Assembly: GCA_016866635.1 (NCBI GenBank)
Contig: VGLT01000037.1
Span: 1 to 8,493, forward strand
Length of the DNA stretch: 8,493 bases
Source: Candidatus Uhrbacteria bacterium
Lineage (GTDB): Bacteria; Patescibacteriota; Patescibacteriia; 2-12-FULL-60-25
Reading direction: 5' to 3'
The stretch's first letter is position 1. The number at the start of each line of letters is the position of its first letter. The position numbers were made by a program, and so were the translations under genes. The notes under the pieces are model-generated. The model had not been told where the DNA came from. It searched no databases and saw nothing but the letters and a program-made list of their open reading frames with translations. Below, piece by piece: positions 1 to 5,699 of this stretch.

Positions 1-648
1 AATCGGGGCCGATCGCGCGCGTTGGGCGGAAAATGGTTTTCCGGTAAACGTCACCACCTCCATCGCGCGAATCACGCGACGCCGATTTTTCAGATCTACA
101 ATATTGATCGCATCCGGATCTACATTTTTTAAGAGTCGCACGAGTTCATCCAATGATTTTGATTCCATGGCTTTTCGAAAATGGTCTTGCGGCGGAACGG
201 ATGGAATTTGATAATTATCAACCATCGATTGAATATACAGTCCCGTTCCACCAACCACGATGGGCATGTGATCACGGCGCGTGATTCCATTAATGGCTTT
301 AAACGCCTGCTTTCTCCAACTAGCGACTGTATATACCTTGTTTGGAGAAAGAAAATCCATAAAATAGTGCGGGATGCCTTGAACCATGTATGTGCGATGA
401 CCCAAATAGCGATCCGATGTTCCATCGGGTGGCTTGCCCGTGCCAATGGTTAGGTGCTTATATACTTGGCGCGCATCTGCGTTGATAATCTCTCCGTGGA
501 ATTGTTGTGCCAAAAAAATTCCCAGGGCCGTTTTCCCAGCAGCCGTGGCACCGACAATAAAGATAACTTTGGGGAGCGCAATCTCCGATGGTCGCGTTCT
601 TTTAGCGCGCCTTTTAAGCCGCGAGGCGGCAAGAGCCTTCCCTTGCAC
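1..648 (-). CDS. miaA: tRNA dimethylallyltransferase MiaA, N-terminal 216 residues (3' end beyond window)
   Basis: MiaA transfers a dimethylallyl group to N6 of A37 in tRNAs that read UNN codons, giving i6A37, the substrate of MiaB encoded just upstream. The frame is open to the left edge, so about 216 of the usual ~300 residues are visible. Seen: P-loop GATAAGKT (residues 33-40), DARQVYK (58-64), GTGKP (70-73 region), VVGGTGLYIQS (131-141) and NRRRVIRAME (188-197), all characteristic of the family. No ATG fits. I chose GTG at 648-646, 13 nt after the miaB stop. An in-frame TTG at 669-667 would overlap miaB. Neither has a good SD at normal spacing. The GTG start gives an Arg/Lys-rich leader of about 25 residues before the P-loop domain, so the start is uncertain. 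It is probably cotranscribed with miaB. Family call near certain. Confidence 0.93.
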   Translation of the reverse strand, partial: MQGKALAASRLKRRAKRTRPSEIALPKVIFIVGATAAGKTALGIFLAQQFHGEIINADARQVYKHLTIGTGKPPDGTSDRYLGHRTYMVQGIPHYFMDFLSPNKVYTVASWRKQAFKAINGITRRDHMPIVVGGTGLYIQSMVDNYQIPSVPPQDHFRKAMESKSLDELVRLLKNVDPDAINIVDLKNRRRVIRAMEVVTFTGKPFSAQRARSAPI

Positions 649-661
649 GATATATGACAGA

Positions 662-2002
662 CTATACAAAAGATGGTGAAAACTGACAACCCTCCAGGAC
701 CCAAGCCTTTGCTTGAGTGATCTGCATAGGCACGATCTTGCCCACGAGCGATTGATCCTGCGAAGGAAAACGAACGAATTTCATTTCATTTGAATTTCCG
801 CTTGCCAGGCCGTGTTCGACTCGATCGACCAAAACCGAGATAGTTTGATCCTTGTATACCTGATTTTTTCTCAGGGCCGTTTCCTCCATGAGCGCCTGCA
901 ACTCATCCCAACGCTCACGCTTTTCTGCTTTCCCCACATCATCCTTAAAGAGCTTTATTCCCATCGTCCCCGAGCGCGGCGAATACTGTGCATTGTAGGA
1001 AATATCAAAGTCTACCTCGCGATAGAGCGAGAGTGTGTCAGCAAATTGTTTACGCGTCTCTCCGGAAAAACCAACGATGATATCCGTGCCAAGCGCTATC
1101 TCTGGACGGGCCTCTTTGATCTTGCGAATCACTTCCAAATAGTGTTCTCGGGTATATTTACGATTCATCCGCCGTAATACTTCAGTATTTCCTGACTGAA
1201 CGGGCAGATGTAAATAGTTCATCTGTTTCGAAAGAGCAAGCGCGGCAATCACCTCGTCCGTCATGGACAACGGATGGGCCGCGGTCCAATGCAGACGGAC
1301 CAATCCATCCAGCTGATTCAATTCCCAAAGCAGTGCGGCAAAATGATCATGGAATGGATTGTGCTTGGAAAAATGTTCTGGATCACTGGCACGAAATGAA
1401 TTCACGGTTTGACCAAGCAGCGTGATCTCGACAACACCGTGCGCGATAAGCTCACGACATTCCTCCAAAATATCTTTGACCGGACGGTTGCGTTCAAGCC
1501 CGCGTGCATACGGCACCACGCAATACGTACAAAACTTGTTGCATCCGGTTTGGATGGTCACATACGCCTGTACCGATGGGGCTCGGAGCGGATGAAGCTT
1601 AAGATAATCTGATTCCAGCGCTTCGGAATTGACCAACTCGGGTCGCAATTCCGCAATCCATTTGGGCAAATGAATCATGTCGGGAGTTGGAAAATACAAA
1701 TCCGTTGCAGGTAATTGCTTGCGAAAAGCGCCGGCTTTGTCTCTCCCTGCCATACATCCCGTGACCGCCACAATCATGTTCGGTTTTTTCTTTTTGTATT
1801 CTAAATATTTTTCTTGTGAACCGTAGACACGATCTTCCGCCGATTGACGAACACTGCAGGTATTCACGAGGATAAGATCAGCTCCCGATTCCTCTTCCGT
1901 GGATTGAAATCCCAGCGACGACAAAAGCCCCGCGATACGCTCGCTATCATTTTTATTCATCTGACAGCCGTACGTAGTGATGAAAAAGGTTGGATTTGGC
2001 AT
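662..2002 (-). CDS. miaB: tRNA-2-methylthio-N6-dimethylallyladenosine synthase MiaB (radical SAM methylthiotransferase)
   Basis: MiaB adds the methylthio group to C2 of i6A37, giving ms2i6A37. All domains are present in 446 aa, the usual length. The N-terminal UPF0004 domain has the three auxiliary-cluster cysteines C13 (YGCQMNKND), C49 (NTCSVRQSAEDR) and C83 (TGCMAG). The radical SAM cluster is C154/C158/C161 in CNKFCTYCVVP. Later come HLPVQSGN and the GTDIIVGFSGET strand, and a C-terminal TRAM tRNA-binding domain at roughly 380-440. YGCQMN and CNKFCTYCVVPYARG favour MiaB over the t6A enzyme MtaB. The ATG at 2002-2000 has no SD, but an extended -10 box ends 9 nt upstream, so the mRNA may be nearly leaderless. 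miaA follows after 13 nt, which puts both steps of the same modification in one unit. Confidence 0.97.
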   Translation of the reverse strand: MPNPTFFITTYGCQMNKNDSERIAGLLSSLGFQSTEEESGADLILVNTCSVRQSAEDRVYGSQEKYLEYKKKKPNMIVAVTGCMAGRDKAGAFRKQLPATDLYFPTPDMIHLPKWIAELRPELVNSEALESDYLKLHPLRAPSVQAYVTIQTGCNKFCTYCVVPYARGLERNRPVKDILEECRELIAHGVVEITLLGQTVNSFRASDPEHFSKHNPFHDHFAALLWELNQLDGLVRLHWTAAHPLSMTDEVIAALALSKQMNYLHLPVQSGNTEVLRRMNRKYTREHYLEVIRKIKEARPEIALGTDIIVGFSGETRKQFADTLSLYREVDFDISYNAQYSPRSGTMGIKLFKDDVGKAEKRERWDELQALMEETALRKNQVYKDQTISVLVDRVEHGLASGNSNEMKFVRFPSQDQSLVGKIVPMQITQAKAWVLEGCQFSPSFV

Positions 2003-2011
2003 GAATGCGAA

Positions 2012-2020
2012 AATTTATCA
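2012..2020 (-). promoter_or_regulatory. Extended -10 promoter of miaB (near-leaderless)
   Basis: Reading the minus strand, TGA (2020-2018) precedes the hexamer TAAATT (2017-2012), then 9 nt, then the miaB ATG. It matches the TGn-TANNNT pattern, although the hexamer fits TATAAT at only 4 of 6 bases. No good -35 is seen at 16-18 nt spacing. The geometry is the same as upstream of gap and the SIMPL gene, which is the main support. The predicted transcript would start about 3 nt before ATG. Confidence 0.5.
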
Positions 2021-2023
2021 CGG

Positions 2024-2052
2024 TTGACAAAATGATGAAAGCCCTATATAAC
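2024..2052 (+). promoter_or_regulatory. Sigma-70-type promoter of the small membrane-protein gene
   Basis: A perfect TTGACA (2024-2029), a 17-nt spacer and TATAAC (2047-2052, 5 of 6 matches) form a near-consensus housekeeping promoter. The predicted start near 2059 leaves a leader of about 17 nt that contains the SD. The -35 box lies inside the region a polymerase would cover at the divergent miaB promoter, so the two promoters overlap. Confidence 0.8.
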
Positions 2053-2064
2053 AAAGACCTTCTT

Positions 2065-2069
2065 GGAGG
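2065..2069 (+). promoter_or_regulatory. Shine-Dalgarno sequence GGAGG that fixes the small ORF start
   Basis: GGAGG ends 6 nt before the ATG at 2076. A nearer ATG at 2071 is only 1 nt from the SD and opens a frame that soon stops, so 2076 is the start. This is one of only two clear SDs ahead of a supported gene in the window. Confidence 0.8.
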
Positions 2070-2075
2070 TATGCA

Positions 2076-2285
2076 ATGGGAAAAAGAGGTCGCTGGGAAC
2101 TCGTCCCCGGAGGCCGGCCCATCACCGACCTCCTAGAATTCAGATCAATGCGGCGACGAAAGCGGGTCGCTCGAGTCGTCTGGGCTGCAAAAATGTTCTT
2201 CCTCGGGATCGTGTGCATCATAAGCCTGATCCCAATCCTCTTCATCGTTCCACCAAAACCCGGAGAAGATGATCGTGTCTCCTAG
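2076..2285 (+). CDS. Orphan 69-aa single-pass membrane protein, function unknown
   Basis: I do not recognise this family. The protein has a soluble N-terminal ~27 residues, a strongly basic patch (RSMRRRKRVAR, about 24-34), then one long hydrophobic segment (about 35-58, with FFLGIVCIISLIPILFIV) and a short acidic C-terminal tail (PPKPGEDD). By the positive-inside rule the N-terminus should face the cytoplasm. It is the only well-supported plus-strand gene. It has a near-consensus promoter, an SD at ideal spacing and a hairpin terminator 1 nt after the stop, so it is a complete single-gene transcription unit. It diverges from miaB and converges on eno. That full set of signals argues strongly for a real gene despite its size. 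Its base composition seems somewhat richer in G+C than its neighbours, judged by eye. No conserved catalytic motif is visible. Confidence 0.8.
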   Translation: MGKRGRWELVPGGRPITDLLEFRSMRRRKRVARVVWAAKMFFLGIVCIISLIPILFIVPPKPGEDDRVS

Positions 2286-2286
2286 C

Positions 2287-2322
2287 CCCCGGCCATGCTC
2301 TACGGCCGGGGCGTTTATTTTT
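2287..2322 (+). terminator. Rho-independent terminator of the small ORF
   Basis: A perfect 8-bp GC stem, CCCCGGCC (2287-2294) with GGCCGGGG (2304-2311), has a 9-nt loop and is followed by a T-rich tract to about 2322. It starts right after the TAG at 2283-2285. The T tract overlaps the eno stop codon (2321-2323, minus strand). Read from the minus strand the hairpin lacks a following T run, so it is a poor intrinsic terminator for eno. Confidence 0.88.
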
Positions 2323-3586
2323 ATCCCCTCCCCATCTCCTCTTCAATGGCTAATAATCTATTATATTTTTCCACGCGTTCCGAGCGTGAGAGTGAACCGG
2401 TTTTAATATATTCAGAGCCACATGCAACGGCAAGATCTGCAATCGTCGTGTCTGCTGTTTCTCCAGAGCGATGTGAGATCGACGTTGCCCATCCTGCCTG
2501 GTGCGCCATGTTGATGGCGTCGACGGTTTGTGACAAGGTGCCGATTTGATTAAATTTGATGAGAATCGCGGAGGCGGCTTTTTCTTGTATTCCCTTCGCC
2601 AGACGCTCGGCATTCGTGACGAAAAAATCATCACCAACAATCACGGATTTTTTTTGTAAATGGGGGAGTGCGTGTTCCCATGATTTCCAATCATCCTCCG
2701 CAAATGGATCTTCCAGCGACTCAATCGGATACATGGTTTGCCAAGCTCTGTAACGAGCCAGGAGTTCTTCTGCACGATAATCCTTGCCTTCCACTTTCAT
2801 GCGATACAGCTTCGCTTTTTTATCGTAAAACTCAGAGCTCGCAATGTCGGCTGCAAGTTTAATATCTCTGCCTGGCTTATATCCGGCGCTCTTAATGGCC
2901 TCCATCAACATATCAAATGCCATTTCTACGTATCCAAATTTCGGTGCAAATCCTCCTTCATCTCCGACGGTCGTCACTCCCCCACGCGATTTTAGAATCT
3001 TTGCCAAGGCATGAAACGTTTCCACTCCCGCACGCAATCGCTCAGAGAATTTTTTCTGCTGAGGAACCAACATGCACTCCTGAATATCCATAATCCATCC
3101 GGCATGCGCTCCCCCATTTAAGACGTTCATGGTGGCGATCGGCAATCCTGCTTTGCGATGAAAATCAAACGTCTCGCGCAGAGATTTCCAGAGCGACATC
3201 TTGCGATGCTGTGCCGTCGCTTGCGCACAAGCCAGGGACACGCTCAAAATGGCATTGGCCCCGAGCTTGGATTTATTCTTGGTTCCATCCATCTCACACA
3301 TGATGCGATCTATTTCTTGCTGCTTGCTTCCATCTAACCCTCGCAACACCGGCAATATTTTTTTATTGACATTGGCTACCGCTTTCAGCACGCCCTTTCC
3401 ACCATACCGTTTACCCCCATCACGAAGTTCAAGCGCCTCGTGTGATCCTGTGGATGCACCCGATGGAACCTCAGACTCCGCCGACGCACCAGACTGAAGC
3501 GTCACACGACAAGCTACCGTGGGATTGCCGCGTGAATCTAAAACCTCTCGTGCATGAATTGATCTGATTTTGTTTCCTCCAAACAT
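2321..3586 (-). CDS. eno: Enolase (phosphopyruvate hydratase)
   Basis: Enolase interconverts 2-phosphoglycerate and phosphoenolpyruvate in the cytoplasm. The 421 aa are close to the usual ~425-430. Expected functional residues are visible: the PSGASTG loop (41-47), H161, E170 (DIQE), E210 (VGDEGGFAP), metal ligands D247, E292 (SLEDPFAEDDW) and D319/D320 (VGDDFFVTN), catalytic K344 (ILIKFNQIGT), R373/S374 (SHRSGET) and K395 (YIKTGS). The stretch after H161 (AGWIM) differs from the usual ADNNV, but the catalytic set is intact. The ATG lies 2 nt after the SIMPL gene stop, so expression probably depends on translational coupling. No SD precedes the ATG. Oddly, a GGAGG lies at codons 3-4, 7 nt before an ATC codon, so a non-canonical internal start cannot be ruled out. 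Confidence 0.97.
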   Translation of the reverse strand: MFGGNKIRSIHAREVLDSRGNPTVACRVTLQSGASAESEVPSGASTGSHEALELRDGGKRYGGKGVLKAVANVNKKILPVLRGLDGSKQQEIDRIMCEMDGTKNKSKLGANAILSVSLACAQATAQHRKMSLWKSLRETFDFHRKAGLPIATMNVLNGGAHAGWIMDIQECMLVPQQKKFSERLRAGVETFHALAKILKSRGGVTTVGDEGGFAPKFGYVEMAFDMLMEAIKSAGYKPGRDIKLAADIASSEFYDKKAKLYRMKVEGKDYRAEELLARYRAWQTMYPIESLEDPFAEDDWKSWEHALPHLQKKSVIVGDDFFVTNAERLAKGIQEKAASAILIKFNQIGTLSQTVDAINMAHQAGWATSISHRSGETADTTIADLAVACGSEYIKTGSLSRSERVEKYNRLLAIEEEMGRG

Positions 3587-3588
3587 AG

Positions 3589-4344
3589 TTATTGAATCTC
3601 AAATGTGACGGAAACATTCGATACGATATCTGTGGTTCCCGGTTGAATATCTGGGGCCATCGGTGCTGCTGATTCTTTGGTCGCCACGGCATCCATCATA
3701 TACGGATACGGACGTGGCATATCATTTGTATGCTCGGTGAAGTTTACGACGCGCGCCACCTTTAATCCCAGTGATTTTGCCAGCTCATTTGCTTTGGCGC
3801 GTGCATCCTCAATCGCTTTCTTCCGAGCTTCTTGTTTAGCGGCCGCCGGGTCTTCGATACTAAACTGTACGCCGTTCACTTGATTTGCACCCAGGGCTCC
3901 GGCCTGCGCCAACACCTCACCCACTTTGTTCAAATCACGAATTTTTACATTCAATGTTTGGGAAACCGTGTACCCCGTAATGACCTGTCCGCGCGTCCAG
4001 TCATATTTTGGCCCAACATGATACCCACTGGTTTGCATGTCTTCTTTTTTAATTCCCAATTTTTGCATGGCACTCTGAATCGCATTCATCTTTTCTGCAT
4101 TATCTTTCTGCGCAGATGCCGCATCCTTGGCTTCCGAGTAAACCCCTAAATCTGCTCGACCAATGGTGGGCGGTGAGGTGATTTTTCCTTCTCCATCGAT
4201 CGTGATCGTATCGCGTTGCAACGGTTGACGACCAATCGCGTCATGCTCGGCAAATCCATTCCACGCCTTCACACCCAAAAAGAAAAACAACATCACTAAA
4301 ACCGCACCCGTCAAAAATGACAAAGCTTTTTGTTCTTTAAACAT
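3589..4344 (-). CDS. Membrane-anchored SIMPL-domain (DUF541) protein
   Basis: This 251-aa protein has a short basic N-terminus, one hydrophobic segment (about 8-28, ending LGVKAWNG) and an extracytoplasmic domain that resembles the SIMPL/DUF541 family. Family-like features are DTITIDGEGKI (45-55), a helix with KMNAIQSAMQKLGIKKEDMQTSGYHV (split here at about 85-110), GYTVSQTLNVKIRDL (124-138), the segment from ARKKAIEDARAKANELAKSL (173-192) and a final beta strand SNVSVTFEI. The molecular role of bacterial SIMPL proteins is poorly defined, so I assign none. The first segment lacks an obvious cleavage site or lipobox, so it is probably an anchor. The ATG at 4344 has no SD, but an extended -10 box ends 9 nt upstream. 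Its gene shares a unit with eno; whether the functions are linked is unknown. Confidence 0.88.
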   Translation of the reverse strand: MFKEQKALSFLTGAVLVMLFFFLGVKAWNGFAEHDAIGRQPLQRDTITIDGEGKITSPPTIGRADLGVYSEAKDAASAQKDNAEKMNAIQSAMQKLGIKKEDMQTSGYHVGPKYDWTRGQVITGYTVSQTLNVKIRDLNKVGEVLAQAGALGANQVNGVQFSIEDPAAAKQEARKKAIEDARAKANELAKSLGLKVARVVNFTEHTNDMPRPYPYMMDAVATKESAAPMAPDIQPGTTDIVSNVSVTFEIQ

Positions 4345-4353
4345 AGTTTAAAA

Positions 4354-4362
4354 AGTATAACA
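4354..4362 (-). promoter_or_regulatory. Extended -10 promoter of the SIMPL-eno unit (near-leaderless)
   Basis: On the minus strand TGT (4362-4360) is followed by TATACT (4359-4354, 5 of 6 matches to TATAAT), then 9 nt, then ATG. The expected transcription start is about 3 nt before ATG. No SD lies between. The -35 region falls in the CATTAC repeat array and gives only weak matches. Confidence 0.68.
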
Positions 4363-4365
4363 CGA

Positions 4366-4441
4366 AGTAATGCGTAATGTGTAATGAGTAATGAAGACTA
4401 GAAATCCTGGTCCTCATTACACATTACTTATTACTCATTAC
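4366..4441 (-). repeat. Inverted heptamer arrays forming a ~29-bp imperfect hairpin at the 3' end of pgk
   Basis: Four NGTAATG units (4366-4393) face four near-copies of NCATTAC (4414-4441) across a 20-nt loop. Pairing 4366-4394 with 4414-4442 gives 29 positions with three mismatches (4387/4421, 4380/4428, 4373/4435), one every seven bases, plus one G-U. The pgk stop codon (4424-4426) and its last five codons, V-M-S-N-K, lie inside the right arm. The hairpin sits between pgk and the SIMPL promoter but is not directly followed by a T run, so it is not a standard terminator. Confidence 0.85.
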
Positions 4442-5647
4442 TAATGGCAAAAGTCCAGGCAATGTTCCTTTTTCTGCTATGAAATCCAGCAATGCCCCAC
4501 CACCCATCGACAGGTGATCAAACTGTTTTTTTGTGTGCGAAATGAGGACGAGCGGATCGGTATCTCCCCCACCCACAACACCAAATGGTCTCCCTTTGAC
4601 ACGTTTCCCAATGATTCGAGCGAGATGCAACGAACCATTTGCAAACGCCGGAATCTCAATCATCCCGATCGGACCATTCCAGAGAATCGTATTCGCTTTA
4701 TGCAAAATCTTTTCCCAAACCTCGAGTGTCTCTGGACCAACATCCACGATCATTTCTTGTTTCGGAATTTTATGAATCGAGACGACGTGCGCATGAGCAG
4801 GATCGGCCTGTTTATTCGTGACCAGAGCATCAATCGGTAATGAAACTTTTTTATTTTTTCCAATCTTTTTCGCTTGCGCTAAAACCTCTTCTTCAATAAA
4901 AGAAATTCCGACAGACTCTTTCATCGCCGCCTCGATCGTTGTCGCCATCGCACCCCCGATTAAAATTTTATCGCACACTCCTAACAATATTTTTAACACG
5001 GGAAGTTTTGTCGAGATCTTGAGGCCACCAATCACCGCAACAAACGGTCGGCGTGGCTTAATCAACAGTCGTGACAATGCCGTGACTTCATCAACCAAAT
5101 TTGGTCCGGCATACGCTGGGAGATATTGTGCGATCCCGCTTACGGAAACATGCGCCCGGTGAGAAGAAGCAAATGCATCATTGATAAATAGGTCTCCAAG
5201 CGATGCATACGCTTGCGCAAGCTCTTGATCATTATCCTCCTCCCCCATTTCAAAACGAACATTCTCTAAGACATGAATCGCTCCGGGTTTGCTCGTCAAC
5301 AACATGCGTTCAAGACGCTCATGCTCCACTCCCCGCATGACAGATTCTGGATGAAAATAGCAGTGCAAATCAAATTCGTTTTTGATTACATCGACAAGAT
5401 GTCGAGTCGAATGCTCCTGATCCCGCCTCTTAGGCCGACCCAAATGCGTCAACACAATCAAAATTGCCCCACGTCTCTTCAACATCTTGATCGTTGACAA
5501 CGATTGTCTAATTTTGAGCGTATCTTCCGGTGGTACATGTTTCATGCTCCATGCTTCATGTTTCACGACTGGCACATTCCAATCAACCCGAATCAACACT
5601 TTCTTTCCCTTGAGATTTAATGCTGATGGCAATGATCGAAGTTTCAT
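4424..5647 (-). CDS. pgk: Phosphoglycerate kinase
   Basis: PGK makes ATP from 1,3-bisphosphoglycerate and ADP, the step after GAPDH, which is encoded just upstream. The 407 aa include RVDWNVP (20-26), THLGRP (67-72), VLENVRF, NDAFASSHRAH, VIGGLKISTKL (usual GGAKVSDK, with the nucleotide-site Lys kept), WNGPIG, VGGGDTDPLV and SMGGGALLDF...LPGLLPL (usual STGGGASLE). I start at ATG 5647 because KLRSLPSALNLKGKKVLIRVDWNVP aligns with normal PGK starts; an in-frame TTG at 5656 would add three residues. Two oddities come from short repeats. Residues about 28-37 (VKHEAWSMKH) are encoded by four CATG heptamers and form an extra loop between NVP and the EDTLKIRQSL helix. The last residues, VMSNK, are encoded by the CATTAC array. 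No SD was found, so expression is probably coupled to gap. Confidence 0.96.
   Translation of the reverse strand: MKLRSLPSALNLKGKKVLIRVDWNVPVVKHEAWSMKHVPPEDTLKIRQSLSTIKMLKRRGAILIVLTHLGRPKRRDQEHSTRHLVDVIKNEFDLHCYFHPESVMRGVEHERLERMLLTSKPGAIHVLENVRFEMGEEDNDQELAQAYASLGDLFINDAFASSHRAHVSVSGIAQYLPAYAGPNLVDEVTALSRLLIKPRRPFVAVIGGLKISTKLPVLKILLGVCDKILIGGAMATTIEAAMKESVGISFIEEEVLAQAKKIGKNKKVSLPIDALVTNKQADPAHAHVVSIHKIPKQEMIVDVGPETLEVWEKILHKANTILWNGPIGMIEIPAFANGSLHLARIIGKRVKGRPFGVVGGGDTDPLVLISHTKKQFDHLSMGGGALLDFIAEKGTLPGLLPLVMSNK
5536..5563 (-). repeat. In-frame tandem heptamer array (CATGNTN x4) inside pgk
   Basis: Four contiguous 7-nt units on the plus strand: CATGTTT (5536), CATGCTC (5543), CATGCTT (5550) and CATGTTT (5557), then CAC. 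On the coding strand this puts an ATG every 7 nt, each in the next reading frame. In the pgk frame it reads K-H-E-A-W-S-M-K-H. It matches the extra loop of PGK in position and approximate length. Confidence 0.85.
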
Positions 5648-5657
5648 GTTCGACAAA

Positions 5658-5699
5658 CATTACTCATTACACATTACTCATTACACATTACTCATTACA
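5658..5699 (-). repeat. Perfect six-unit heptamer array filling the gap-pgk intergenic space
   Basis: The plus strand reads CATTACT and CATTACA alternately, three times each, over 42 nt with no error. It starts directly after the gap stop codon (5702-5700) and ends 10 nt before the pgk ATG (5647), so it makes up nearly the whole gap. On the mRNA each unit carries TAATG, an overlapping stop and start, and the 7-nt period moves it through all three frames. The same word family recurs on the other side of pgk. Confidence 0.93.

Noticed and set aside
662..2002. MtaB or RimO instead of MiaB
   Set aside because: YGCQMNKND and CNKFCTYCVVPYARG, a TRAM domain and adjacent miaA all favour MiaB.
2287..2311. 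The 2287-2311 hairpin as an intrinsic terminator for eno
   Set aside because: Read on the minus strand the stem is followed by GGGCTAGGAG-like sequence, not a T run. It may still slow polymerase but cannot be called a terminator there.
5648..5656. TTG start for pgk giving three extra residues
   Set aside because: The ATG at 5647 matches normal PGK N-termini and ATG is preferred; there is no SD to support the TTG.
4366..5699. Heptamer arrays as a CRISPR array
   Set aside because: Units are 7 nt with no unique spacers and no cas genes are present.
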